Below are positions 23,802 to 32,186 of a stretch of DNA of 64,000 nt, in pieces. Made by a program: the position numbers and the translations under genes. Source of the stretch: Streptomyces sp. NBC_01244 (lineage in GTDB: Bacteria > Actinomycetota > Actinomycetes > Streptomycetales > Streptomycetaceae); the NCBI RefSeq assembly GCF_035987325.1, contig NZ_CP108488.1, positions 1,240,001-1,304,000 on the forward strand. The letters are read 5' to 3'. The number at the start of each line of letters is the position of its first letter. Position 1 is the first letter of the stretch. The notes under the pieces were generated by a model, which saw nothing but the letters and a program-made list of their open reading frames with translations, had not been told where the DNA came from and did no database searches.

Positions 23802-25757
23802 ATGCCCACGCTCGCGCTTCCCCCCGAAGACCGAACGCTCAGCCCCCACACCGGCTGGACCCGGGCCCACTGGGAGGCCGTGGCCGACGGCCTGCTCACT
23901 GCCGTCGAGCGGCACGCGGGCCCCGAGCACGCACTGATCAACCTCCCGGGTGAACGGCCCAGCGTGTCCGGCCGGCGCTCGGACGGCCTGGAGGGCTACG
24001 CACGCACCTTCCTGCTCGCCGCCTTCCGAGTGGCCGGAGCCGGTGGCGAGGATCCACACGGGCTGCTGCCGAAGTACGCCGCCGGCCTGGCCGCGGGCAC
24101 CCGCACCCCGACCGCCGAGCGCGACCTCGCCGACGGGGACCTCGTCTCCTGGCCGGCGATCACCGACCGCTGCCAGGCACTGGTGGAGGCCGCTTCCATC
24201 GCCGTGGCGCTGCGCCTCACGCGCCGGTGGCTCTGGGACCGGATGGACGAGCCGACCCGCGCCCGCGTACGCGCCTGGCTGGCCCCCGCCCTGCGGGTCA
24301 CCCACGTGGACAACAACTGGTGGCTCTTTCCCGCGATGGTCGGAGGCTTCCTCTCCGAGACCGGCGGCCCGGCCGGGTCGGTCCCGGACCCGGACGGCGC
24401 CGACCGGCGCGCTGTCGACCGTGGTCTGGAGAAGATCGAGCAGTGGTACCTCGGCGACGGCTGGTACACCGACGGCCGCCCCCGGGCGTTCGACCACTAC
24501 AACGGCTGGGCCTTCCACTTCTACCCGGTCCTGCACGCCCACCTCGCCGACGACCGCCGCCTGCTCGACGTCTACGGCCCGCGGCTCGCCGCCCACCTCG
24601 ACGGATACGCCCGCACCTTCGGCGCGGACGGCGCCCCCCTCCACCAGGGCCGTTCGCTCATCTACCGCTTCGCCGCGACCGCTCCCCTGTGGGCCGGGGC
24701 CCTCAGCGGTCACACACCGCTGTCCCCCGGCACCACCCGCCGCCTCGCCTCCGGCGCCCTGCGCTACTTCCTCGACCGCGGGGCCCTCGACGCCGACGGT
24801 CTGCTCACGCTCGGCTGGTCCGGGCCGTACGCACCGATGGTCCAGGAGTACTCGGGTCCTGCCTCGCCCTACTGGGCGAGCAAGGCGTTCGTAGGCCTCC
24901 TCCTGCCGGCCGACCACCCGGTGTGGACCGCCGTCGAGGAACCGGGCCCATCAGAGACCGCGGACGCCACCGTTGCCCTGCCCCGACCCGGCTGGCTGAT
25001 CCAGTCCACCGCCGCCGACGGGCTCGTCCGGTTGCACAACCACGGCAGTGACGACCAGCCGGCCCACGAGGTACTGCCCGACAGCCCGCTCTACGCACGG
25101 CTCGCCTACTCCACCGCGACCGGGCCGGCCTTCGAAGGCCCCCCGGACAACCACTTCGGTCTGGTCGTCGCCGGCAAGTCGAGCGAGCGCGGTCGGATCC
25201 GGCCGCTCGGAACCGGCGACGGCTGGGCGGCATCAGCCCACCGCCCACGGCTCGGCGGCCTCGACCTGGACGGAGTCACCGTCACCTCTCTCGTCCTGGC
25301 CTCCGGCGCCGAGGAGGTCCACGTCCACCTAGTCGCCGGTGCCGAGCCCGGCACCGAGGTACGCCAGAGCGGCTGGGCGGCGGCCGGGAACCACGTGAAC
25401 AGTACGTGCGACGGCCTCCTGGCCACGGCCACCGCCACCGGGCCGAGTGCCAATCTGACGTCCGCGCTCCAAGGCCTCCACGGCTTCACGGAGTCCAGCT
25501 GCCAGCCTGTCCCGACCGGCACCGCTTTCGGCACCGCAGCCGCGGTACCCGTGCTCGCCGGCCGTACGCCGGCGCACGGCCCCGCGCTCCTCGTCGCCAC
25601 CGCACGGCTCTCCGGATCCGACCCGCGCTCCTTCCGGGTGCCGCACGTGAGCGTCGAGGGCCGGTCGGTGCGCGTGCTCTGGCCGGACGGCAGTGGACAT
25701 CAGGCGCTCCTCGGGCCGGGCCGGGTCACCGTCAGCACCGTCACCCCGAAGGACTGA
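23802..25757 (+). CDS. DUF2264 domain protein, putative carbohydrate-active enzyme
   Basis: 651 residues without an evident signal peptide, hence probably cytoplasmic. The N-terminal ~370 residues match the DUF2264 type (DGLEGYARTFLLAAFRVAG, VDNNWWLFPAMVGGFL, WYTDGRPRAFDHYNGWAFHF, HQGRSLIYRFAATAPLW), an alpha/alpha-toroid texture close to unsaturated-glycuronyl and other six-hairpin glycosidases. The C-terminal half is beta-rich. The function is unestablished; the context suggests that it hydrolyses or modifies an imported, oxidised oligosaccharide. It is divergent from the transporter operon, with O1 and O2 between, and is followed five bases later by a TIM-barrel gene. Confidence 0.82.
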   Translation: MPTLALPPEDRTLSPHTGWTRAHWEAVADGLLTAVERHAGPEHALINLPGERPSVSGRRSDGLEGYARTFLLAAFRVAGAGGEDPHGLLPKYAAGLAAGTRTPTAERDLADGDLVSWPAITDRCQALVEAASIAVALRLTRRWLWDRMDEPTRARVRAWLAPALRVTHVDNNWWLFPAMVGGFLSETGGPAGSVPDPDGADRRAVDRGLEKIEQWYLGDGWYTDGRPRAFDHYNGWAFHFYPVLHAHLADDRRLLDVYGPRLAAHLDGYARTFGADGAPLHQGRSLIYRFAATAPLWAGALSGHTPLSPGTTRRLASGALRYFLDRGALDADGLLTLGWSGPYAPMVQEYSGPASPYWASKAFVGLLLPADHPVWTAVEEPGPSETADATVALPRPGWLIQSTAADGLVRLHNHGSDDQPAHEVLPDSPLYARLAYSTATGPAFEGPPDNHFGLVVAGKSSERGRIRPLGTGDGWAASAHRPRLGGLDLDGVTVTSLVLASGAEEVHVHLVAGAEPGTEVRQSGWAAAGNHVNSTCDGLLATATATGPSANLTSALQGLHGFTESSCQPVPTGTAFGTAAAVPVLAGRTPAHGPALLVATARLSGSDPRSFRVPHVSVEGRSVRVLWPDGSGHQALLGPGRVTVSTVTPKD

Positions 25758-25762
25758 CCATC

Positions 25763-26542
25763 GTGCGAATCGCACTCTCTACCCTCGGCCTGCCCGGTCG
25801 GCCGCTCGCCGAGGTCCTGCGGTTGGCCGCAGCTCACGGCTGGAGTGGGCTGGAACTGCGCTGCGCCCCCGGCGAACCGATCCACCCGGCGATGACCGGC
25901 GCCGAACGGAGGGCGGCCGCCCGGGCCATCGCCGCCGCGGGCATCACACCGGTCGCGCTGACCGGATACGCCGGCGTCGGGGCTCCGGGCGACGACCGCG
26001 AGCTCTTCGCCGAGGTCCGCGACCAGCTACTGCTGGCCACCGACCTCGGTGCCGCGCACCTGCGGGTGTTCCTGCGCGGCGGCGACCGGCCGACGGCCGA
26101 GGCCGACGCGAGGGCGGCCTTCCGCCTGGCCGCCCTAGCGGACACCGCCCACGCCCTCGGCGTGCGGATCCTGCTGGAGACCCACGACTCGCACCGGGGC
26201 GGACAGGATGTGGCCCGGGTGCTCGACCTGGTGGACCATCCGTCCGTCGGAGCGCTCTGGGACGTCCTGCACACCCACCTGGCAGGTGAGTCTCCCCCGG
26301 AGTCGTTCACCGCGTTGGCTCCGTACCTCGGCTACGTCCAGGTGAAGGACATCGCCGGTCCGGACGACCTCACCCCGCTGCCGCTCGGTGCCGGCATGCT
26401 GCCGCTCGACGCGTGCCTGAGCCTGCTGCCGGCCGGCTGCTGGGTGTCCTGGGAGTACGAGGCGCCGTGGTTCCCCTCGGCACCGCCGCTGCCGGGGCTC
26501 CTCGCGGCCGGGGCTCGCTTCCTCGCCTCGCGGGAGGGTTGA
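25763..26542 (+). CDS. TIM-barrel sugar-phosphate isomerase/epimerase-like protein (second copy)
   Basis: 259 residues of the AP-endonuclease-2 family, distinct from the protein at 16076. It begins RIALSTLGLPGRPLAEVLRL. Metal-ligand strands are ILLETHDSH, VGALWDVLHTH, GYVQVKDI and WVSWEYEAPW. The GTG start lies five bases after the DUF2264 stop; AAGGACTGA serves as ribosome site. The two genes are co-transcribed. Having two members of this family in one regulon suggests successive isomerisation or epimerisation steps. Confidence 0.85.
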   Translation: MRIALSTLGLPGRPLAEVLRLAAAHGWSGLELRCAPGEPIHPAMTGAERRAAARAIAAAGITPVALTGYAGVGAPGDDRELFAEVRDQLLLATDLGAAHLRVFLRGGDRPTAEADARAAFRLAALADTAHALGVRILLETHDSHRGGQDVARVLDLVDHPSVGALWDVLHTHLAGESPPESFTALAPYLGYVQVKDIAGPDDLTPLPLGAGMLPLDACLSLLPAGCWVSWEYEAPWFPSAPPLPGLLAAGARFLASREG

Positions 26543-26630
26543 CGGCTCCCCTCCCGGCCGCCCTCTGCCGTCGTCCCTGCGGGCCGAATCGCCCCCAGAC
26601 AGGAAGCGTCCGCCTATTTCTCGGGTGAGT

Positions 26631-26647
26631 CGATCGAGAAATGATCA
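26631..26647. promoter_or_regulatory. Weak operator-like motif
   Basis: CGATCGAGAAATGATCA resembles the shared consensus but with extra bases between the half-sites. Confidence 0.3.
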
Positions 26648-26813
26648 GCCTCCACGCAGGACCGAGCCCGTCCCCACGGCAGTCCACTTCACCCGCATCG
26701 GCCTCTGACCTGCTCTTCGATGCGTTCACGGCATGCGCAGCAGCTCCTGGTCCGACCGCCACGAGGAGGTGCACCAGGCTCAGGGGTGTGCGGGAAAGGT
26801 GTTCCGCGCCTTT

Positions 26814-26827
26814 CGATCGAATGATAC
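26814..26827. promoter_or_regulatory. Operator-like motif O3 before the DeoR/LacI regulator
   Basis: CGATCGAATGATAC, followed by AAATTGATC, matches TTGATCGAATGATCAA closely. It lies 60-73 bp before the regulator start, consistent with autoregulation. Confidence 0.6.
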
Positions 26828-26886
26828 AAATTGATCCCACCAGTAGGACCAGGTAGCCGTCGGGCACGAAAAGGGGATACAGCAGC

Positions 26887-27942
26887 ATGACGATCACGGC
26901 CGAGGAACGCCGGGCCCGGATCCTTGATGTCGTCCGGGAACTCGGCGCGGTTCGCGTCGTGGATCTGGCCGAGCGGCTCGGCTTTCCTGCGGTCACCGTC
27001 CGCCGGGACGTGGCGACGCTCTCCGACATGGGGCTGGTGCAACGCTCCCACGGCTCGGTCTCGATGCCCCTCAGCGGCAGCTCTGCCGCCCCCGCCCGGC
27101 GTCCTCGGGTCGTGGGCATGCTCGTCCCCACGGTTGGTTCGTACTTCGACGAAGTGATCGCCGGTGCACGCTCGGCCGCGGCGAGTACAGGTGCCCGCCT
27201 GGTGTTGGGCGTCGCCGCGTACGGGGCCTCGGACGATCGCGCCCAGGTGGAGCAGTTGATGCAATCCGATGTCGACGGACTGCTGGTCACCCCGGACTGG
27301 AGGGTGGACGCCCACAGCGAGGGCAGCGCCTGGCTCCGCGACCTGCCGGTGCCGGTCGTCCTCGTCGAGCGGCGCGCCGCCGCCGGCAGTGTCTGCGCCG
27401 AGCTGGACGGAGTCTCGTCCAACCATCGGCACGGCGTCCTGCTGGCCCTGCGTCACCTGGCTTCGCTGGGGCACGGATCGGTGCTGCTCGCAGCACGCAC
27501 GGACACCTGGACGGCGCACCAGGTGCGCGCCGGCTACGAGGAGGGCGTCCGGCTGTTGGGGCTCGAACCGCAACCGGTGATCGACATCCCCCAGCCCGGG
27601 GCGGACCCCGACTCGGTCGCCGCGCGGATCGCCGAAGGCACCGCCGCGGGTGTGCGGGCCGTGCTGGTGCACAACGACCGGGACGCCATCCAGCTCACTC
27701 CGCTGCTCCGCGCGCGTGGCCTCCACGTACCCGAGGACGTCGCCCTGGTCTCGTACGACGACGTCTTCGCGGCTCTGGCGGCTCCACCGCTGACCGCGGT
27801 CGCGCCGCCGAAGCGAGCCGTGGGCGCGGCAGCACTGGACCTGCTGCTCCATCGGCTGGACGGCGGTTCGTCTCTCCCCACGCACCACGTCGAACTGCTG
27901 CCGGAACTGAAGCTCCGCGCCTCCTCCGGCGTCACGCCCTGA
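26887..27942 (+). CDS. Hybrid regulator: DeoR-type helix-turn-helix fused to a LacI-type sugar-sensor domain
   Basis: 350 residues. The first ~55 residues form a DeoR-like winged helix (RRARILDVVRELGAVRVVDL, LGFPAVTVRRDVATL, GLVQRSHG). The rest is a LacI/periplasmic-binding-like domain (VVGMLVPTVGSYFDEVIAGA, DVDGLLVTPDW, GVSSNHRHGVLLALRHLASLGH, DVALVSYDDVFAALAAPPLT). Such hybrids are sugar-responsive repressors. The shared motif at O1-O4 is the obvious binding-site candidate, one copy being before this gene. The start ATG has AAAAGGGG about 11 bases upstream. A bidirectional terminator follows. Confidence 0.9.
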   Translation: MTITAEERRARILDVVRELGAVRVVDLAERLGFPAVTVRRDVATLSDMGLVQRSHGSVSMPLSGSSAAPARRPRVVGMLVPTVGSYFDEVIAGARSAAASTGARLVLGVAAYGASDDRAQVEQLMQSDVDGLLVTPDWRVDAHSEGSAWLRDLPVPVVLVERRAAAGSVCAELDGVSSNHRHGVLLALRHLASLGHGSVLLAARTDTWTAHQVRAGYEEGVRLLGLEPQPVIDIPQPGADPDSVAARIAEGTAAGVRAVLVHNDRDAIQLTPLLRARGLHVPEDVALVSYDDVFAALAAPPLTAVAPPKRAVGAAALDLLLHRLDGGSSLPTHHVELLPELKLRASSGVTP

Positions 27943-27970
27943 GGGCCTGCTCCGCCTTCCGCGTCTGAGA

Positions 27971-28011
27971 ACGGCACCGGGCACCGGGAAGATCTCCCGG
28001 TGCCCGGTGCC
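27971..28011. terminator. Bidirectional terminator between convergent genes
   Basis: An 18-bp perfect stem starting CGGCACCGGGCACCGGGA with a five-base loop lies between the regulator (+) and the HATPase gene (-). Confidence 0.8.
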
Positions 28012-28031
28012 GTGCGAACAAGGTGACGGAC

Positions 28032-28481
28032 TCAGACGGGCAGCGCGATCGAGGCCGTCGCCCTGGTGCCGGCACCGGTCGACAGGATCTCGCAGCCGGT
28101 GGCGAAGGCGCCGACGAGGTCCAGGCCGCGGCCACCGCCGGCCATCGCGCCCCCCGAGCGCGGACGAGGAGATCGCCACTGGCCGAAGTCGCGGACCTGA
28201 ACCGCCACTCGGCCGTCGCCCACTGTGATCCGCAGAGCCACCTCGGGGCTGCCACTGTGCCGCACCACGTTGGCCGCCAACTCCGTCACGATGAGAGCCG
28301 CGGCCTCCCCGACCTCCTCAGGGAGGTGCCACTGCTCGATCAACCTGCGGGTCAGGCGTCTGAGCGTCGGGACGGCCGCGGCCGCGGCGGGCATGACGCA
28401 CAGCGCGCTCTGCAGCCTCTGTGCGTTCTGGTGGAGGTGGGGCGTGCGGGCACGACGGTCGCTCTGCTCAGCACTGGTCAT
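28032..28481 (-). CDS. HATPase_c (RsbW-like) ATP-binding regulatory protein
   Basis: 149 residues. The Bergerat ATP-binding fold shows VTELAANVVRHSG (N box), VQVRDFG (G1) and GGGRGLDLVGAFA (G2). In actinobacteria such stand-alone GHKL proteins act as anti-sigma or switch-protein kinases. The ATG at 28481 is chosen for GAAGGAGGT five bases upstream. No sigma factor or anti-anti-sigma gene adjoins. A similar protein is encoded 700 bp away at 29191. Confidence 0.85.
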   Translation of the reverse strand: MTSAEQSDRRARTPHLHQNAQRLQSALCVMPAAAAAVPTLRRLTRRLIEQWHLPEEVGEAAALIVTELAANVVRHSGSPEVALRITVGDGRVAVQVRDFGQWRSPRPRSGGAMAGGGRGLDLVGAFATGCEILSTGAGTRATASIALPV

Positions 28482-28566
28482 GTGAACCTCCTTCACACCC
28501 CGGCTGCTCTCGACGGCCAGGCTACGGATCTAGTAGGTCGTCAGGAGACGACGTACGAGCGGCCCG

Positions 28567-28870
28567 TCACGAAGGACGAGCCGCCACGGGATCAGCCCCG
28601 TAAGTCAGCTGGGCCTTGGTCCCACCGGTGAAGGTGGTGCCGGCATTGACCCGGTAGAGGTCGCGGCTGCCCGCGGGCACGGAGGCGGAAAGGGTGCCCG
28701 TGCTCGTGCTGGTGGCCTTCGTCCAGAGGTCCTTGAGGGTGAAGCCGGTGGCCGAGGAGCCGATGGCGGAGCCGGCTCGGCCGGAACGCGGTACGAACCA
28801 CCCACGGCCGGGGACACGAACAACAGGAGCAACCATGCCGCTGCCCGGTAGTCACGCGCGCCGCCATCTT
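28567..28870 (-). pseudogene. Collapsed alpha-galactosidase-like gene: leader joined to tail
   Basis: The minus strand has GFTLKDLWTKATSTSTGTLS and ASVPAGSRDLYRVNAG, the recognisable C-terminal beta-domain of GH27-type enzymes (DLW.....TG...A.VP.H....YRV). Just upstream, in another frame, lies a secretion-signal-like stretch AAAWLLLLFVSPAVGG. The catalytic domain is missing, as after an internal deletion. The operator-like palindrome at 28917-28940 would be in its promoter. Confidence 0.55.
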
Positions 28871-28916
28871 GCGACAGGGCCAGATCGACGTCACGATATT
28901 GATATTACATGAACAT

Positions 28917-28940
28917 GCAATTGATCATTCGATCAATTGC
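28917..28940. promoter_or_regulatory. Perfect operator palindrome O4
   Basis: GCAATTGATC and GATCAATTGC are perfect inverted arms around ATTC, the best copy of the motif also found at O1-O3. It lies upstream of the collapsed glycosidase (minus strand) and 250 bp before the HATPase gene at 29191. Confidence 0.65.
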
Positions 28941-29108
28941 GATCGAGCAGGGCTTCCTCAGACACCGCACCGTCGGGTTGGTTCAGGGGATCAGGCTCTT
29001 GGTGCGCGCCAGGACCCCAAGCCCCGTCAACCTGAGGTTGCGCTCCCAGGCGCGGACGCCGCCCGCGCCTGCGCGAGTGGACTACGTGCTCCACGTACAG
29101 GTACCGAA

Positions 29109-29130
29109 CAGGTAGTACCACGGCTGTGCA
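29109..29130. repeat. Inverted copy of the 15933-15954 element
   Basis: Identical over 22 bases to the reverse complement of 15933-15954, containing GGTAGTACCAC. It lies about 60 bp upstream of the HATPase gene at 29191. Confidence 0.6.
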
Positions 29131-29190
29131 CCACCCTCGGACCGGCAAATCTGGATACACCACCCGATATGCCTGATCCCGGGAGTCCAA

Positions 29191-29628
29191 ATGTCCACCG
29201 CAGCCGTTCAGCTCCAGCCCCGGTCCACCTCCGTGGACGCCGACCAGCGCCCCGAGCTGAGTCTCACCACCGACCACGTCGCGGGCATCAGCGCCCTGCG
29301 CCGGCGTCTCGTCGAGGCCCTCGAGGCCTTCGGCTGCACCGAGGACCTGATCGACACGGCCTCGCTGCTGGCGACCGAGCTGCTCAGCAACGGACTGACG
29401 CACGCCGACACCGGCAGCACGCCCTGCGCGGTCCACCTGGACGTGTACTGGAACCGCTACGACCTGACCATCGCCGTGACCGACGCGGACCCGCGACTGC
29501 CGGTCGCCAGGACCTCCGGCGCCGACGAAGAGCACGGACGCGGCCTCGCACTCGTGGACGCACTGGCAACCTGCTGGGGCACCATTCCCCTCCCGAACGG
29601 GAAGACCGTCTGGTGCCACCTCAGCTGA
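29191..29628 (+). CDS. HATPase_c (RsbW-like) ATP-binding regulatory protein
   Basis: 145 residues. GHKL motifs: LLATELLSNGLTHAD, LTIAVTDADPRLP and EEHGRGLALVDALA. It has the same general role as the protein at 28032-28481 but is only distantly similar. The ATG has GGGAG five bases upstream. A terminator (29662-29692) follows. It has no partner gene nearby, so its target is unknown. Confidence 0.85.
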   Translation: MSTAAVQLQPRSTSVDADQRPELSLTTDHVAGISALRRRLVEALEAFGCTEDLIDTASLLATELLSNGLTHADTGSTPCAVHLDVYWNRYDLTIAVTDADPRLPVARTSGADEEHGRGLALVDALATCWGTIPLPNGKTVWCHLS

Positions 29629-29661
29629 GAACGCCGGCCCGTACCGGCCCCGCATACCATC

Positions 29662-29692
29662 GGACCCCGCCGCTACCCACCCGGCGGGGTCC
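29662..29692 (+). terminator. Terminator hairpin after the HATPase gene
   Basis: An 11-bp stem, GGACCCCGCCG against CGGCGGGGTCC, lies 34 bp after the stop. Confidence 0.7.
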
Positions 29693-29744
29693 CTCCTTGT
29701 CTTGCAATCGTCATCGATCCGGCGATGACCGCCGGATCGGACGG

Positions 29745-31829
29745 TCAGTTCGCCTTGATGGCGAAGACGCGCACGCTCGGCGCGTTCGGCAGGGTGATGG
29801 ACGCCAGCGTCTTCCCGGACGCGATCGACACCGACTTCGTGTACACACAGAACCCGGTTCCCAGGTCCGCCGGGCCGCGGGTGTCATTGCGCCCGAACAC
29901 CTTGAACGCGACGGTCGCCGGGTAGTTCGTCGCGGGCGCGCAACTCCAGCTGGGGAAGCCCCACGTCGACGTGCTGGACGTGCCGTCGCTGTAGTTGAGG
30001 CGTATGGACCCACCGGCTTCGCCGACGCCCGAGGCGCCGAGGAAGTTCACCGTAGAACCGGTGTACGCGTAGTCGATCGTCTGCCCGACCGGCTTGACAG
30101 AGTCGAAGTTCCCGGACGTGGTGTTCGGCCAGGTGTAGCCGACGCCGCCGACCGTAACGGTCTGCCCGGCCTTGACGCTGAGCGCCGTTCCGTTCGGCAG
30201 CTGGGCGTTGCCTGCCAGCCGGTCGGACGACAGGGTACGACCACTCGCGTCCCAGGTGCCCGCGGTCGGCGCGTCACCGTCGGTGATCGCGGTGGCGTTG
30301 CGGGCCGTCGAGCTGTCGAGCCCGAAGTTCCACCCGGTGTACGTGGCCGTAGGAGCGGCCTTCAGGCGGTACATGGCCGTCGAGCCCGCCGGCACGGTGA
30401 CGCTGAAGCTGCCGGCCGCGTCGATGGACGAGACGTTGGGTCCGAGGATCGTCGAGAGCGTGAACGCCTTCGCGGCTGTCCCTATCACCGAGCCCCGCGT
30501 CGTGGCCGTGACCGACGCCGTCGCCGAACGGTTCATGATCGCGACAGCGTAGTCGCCGTTGCTCAAAGGCTTGGCGAACACGTCGTACCCGGTGCCCCGG
30601 GCCACCCGCTTCGCCGGAACGGCCAACGCGTCCTGCCCCACCGCGATCAGGTCGGCCTTCTTCATGAGGTTCGCCTGCGTGGCCGAGATGGCGCCGCTGG
30701 AATTGGAGTTCCGCACCATCGCGACCATGTGGCTGTTCTGCATCGCCCACATCCCGTAGCCGCCGAGCTTGTTGTCGCTCGTCAGGACGGAATCGTCGAA
30801 GTACAGCCGGTCGGGGTCGAGGAAGTGGCCCTGCTTGCCGTACGAGCGCATCTGCTCGACCATGTCGACGAGTCCGACGGTGCCCGCCCAGCTGGTGCCG
30901 CCGACGTCACCGCCGATGCGGTAGGCGTGTCCGGCCGGCCCGATGCTGTTCATCATGCGCTGGTACAGCGGCGTGTCGTAGGTGTCGTTCTCCCAGTTCG
31001 CGTACGCCGGCGCGGAGATGTTCAGCACCATCGACCGACGCTTGCCGGGGTCCGCGTCCGTCTTGACCGCGTTGATCGCGGCGGCTGCCCGGCGCGACGA
31101 CTCGATGGCCGAGTTGATCTCGGTGTCGCTGTCGAGAATGGTGTAGCAGCACTTGTTGCTCGTGTTCGGCTCACCGCAGTAGTCGAGCTTGATGTAGTCG
31201 GCGCCTGCGCTCGCGAGGAACTTGAAGTCCTTCTCGAAGTTGTCGTAGCTGCCCGGAGAGGCGGCCGAACGCCCACCCGTATCGCACATGTACTTGCCAC
31301 CGCTGGTGTATACGCCGAAGAGCATCCCCTTGCCGTGCAGGTAATCGCCGACGTCCTTCAGACCGTTGGGATACTTCGTCGGCGACGGGATGAGGTTGCC
31401 GGTGGCCGTGTCGCGCCCGTCCTTGCAGTTCGGCACGACGGTGGCATTGGTGTCCCAGTCGGTACAGTCGCCCCGCACGGCCCACGTGTCGTCGAAGGAG
31501 ACCGTGTTCCAGCCCAGATCGCGGAGACCGGTGGAGACGGCGTCATCGGCCGTCTTCTTCATGCTGGCCGCTGTCGTGTTCCGCCAGCCCTCCGAGCGCA
31601 GGATCATCTTCGGCGTGGTGGCATAGGAGTGGTCGACGTTGACCGTGTCGCCCGGGACGGGGCGGGACAGCGCGACCGACGGCTGGGTCGTGGCCGCAAT
31701 GACGAGGGAGGTCAGGCTCGCCGTCGCGGTGAGCAGGGCAGCGGTCTGCCGGAGGGCTCGGCGGGGCCCGGTGACGGCCTTCGCTGCGGACGAGGCCATG
31801 TGCTGGGAGGGGGGCACAGGAAGCTCCAT
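29745..31829 (-). CDS. Secreted GH27 alpha-galactosidase-like enzyme with C-terminal beta-sandwich
   Basis: About 694 residues. The signal peptide covers roughly residues 1-55 (RQTAALLTATASLTSLVIAA). GH27 landmarks: MILRSEGWRN, NTVSFDDTW, nucleophile Asp216 in YIKLDYCGE, acid/base Asp308 in RIGGDVGGTSW. After a beta-domain (FSVTVPAGSTAMYRLKA) comes a module ending in VRVFAIKAN whose core AGQTVTVGGVGYTWPNTTSG and VGQTIDYAYTG is common at the C-termini of actinobacterial glycosidases. It is clearly a different subfamily from the GH27 at 6952. The start is uncertain: no good ribosome site precedes ATG 31829, and MASSAAK (31799) is an alternative. It should remove terminal alpha-galactose or a related beta-L-arabinose-type sugar outside the cell. 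Confidence 0.85.
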   Translation of the reverse strand: MELPVPPSQHMASSAAKAVTGPRRALRQTAALLTATASLTSLVIAATTQPSVALSRPVPGDTVNVDHSYATTPKMILRSEGWRNTTAASMKKTADDAVSTGLRDLGWNTVSFDDTWAVRGDCTDWDTNATVVPNCKDGRDTATGNLIPSPTKYPNGLKDVGDYLHGKGMLFGVYTSGGKYMCDTGGRSAASPGSYDNFEKDFKFLASAGADYIKLDYCGEPNTSNKCCYTILDSDTEINSAIESSRRAAAAINAVKTDADPGKRRSMVLNISAPAYANWENDTYDTPLYQRMMNSIGPAGHAYRIGGDVGGTSWAGTVGLVDMVEQMRSYGKQGHFLDPDRLYFDDSVLTSDNKLGGYGMWAMQNSHMVAMVRNSNSSGAISATQANLMKKADLIAVGQDALAVPAKRVARGTGYDVFAKPLSNGDYAVAIMNRSATASVTATTRGSVIGTAAKAFTLSTILGPNVSSIDAAGSFSVTVPAGSTAMYRLKAAPTATYTGWNFGLDSSTARNATAITDGDAPTAGTWDASGRTLSSDRLAGNAQLPNGTALSVKAGQTVTVGGVGYTWPNTTSGNFDSVKPVGQTIDYAYTGSTVNFLGASGVGEAGGSIRLNYSDGTSSTSTWGFPSWSCAPATNYPATVAFKVFGRNDTRGPADLGTGFCVYTKSVSIASGKTLASITLPNAPSVRVFAIKAN

Positions 31830-32186
31830 TTGTGCTCGGCGAATGGTGTGGAGGAGGGGTGCGTACGGGGCGCGGGGAGCGACAGGCCTGACGGCTACAG
31901 CGTCGCCCGGATGTGTGTCGGGAACGTGGTGTGGCTGGGGTGGGCCACTGGCCGTCCGCATCACTCCCAAGGGGTCCTTGGAGTCCGGGCCGCGGGGGAC
32001 GATGGGGCGGACCAGTGCGGTTCTTCGACTGTCGCCATCCTGAAGCCATGGCCGGAGCGGAGTCAATAGATGTGTATCAAGTGAACACTGAATTGAGCAT
32101 CTGATCGCAGATGGCTGCAATCGGTCCACTCTCCGTAGGGGCAGAAGCGAGCAGCCGTAGCCGGTGCCGCGGGCGATGCGTCCGAT
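31830..32186. other. Promoter region between the second GH27 and the phosphoesterase remnant
   Basis: No gene is seen. On the minus strand TTGATA and TTGACT hexamers near 32060-32080 could be promoter elements for GH27. Confidence 0.35.

Larger units (their letters stand above)
26543..26886. other. Intergenic region before the regulator
   Basis: No gene is seen. The region carries two operator-like sites (26631-26647 and 26814-26827) and the promoter of the DeoR/LacI regulator. Confidence 0.5.

Noticed and set aside
29745..32129. Upstream extension of the second GH27 to 32129
   Set aside because: The extra N-terminal residues are not hydrophobic or conserved in style and would precede the signal peptide; the start was placed at 31829.
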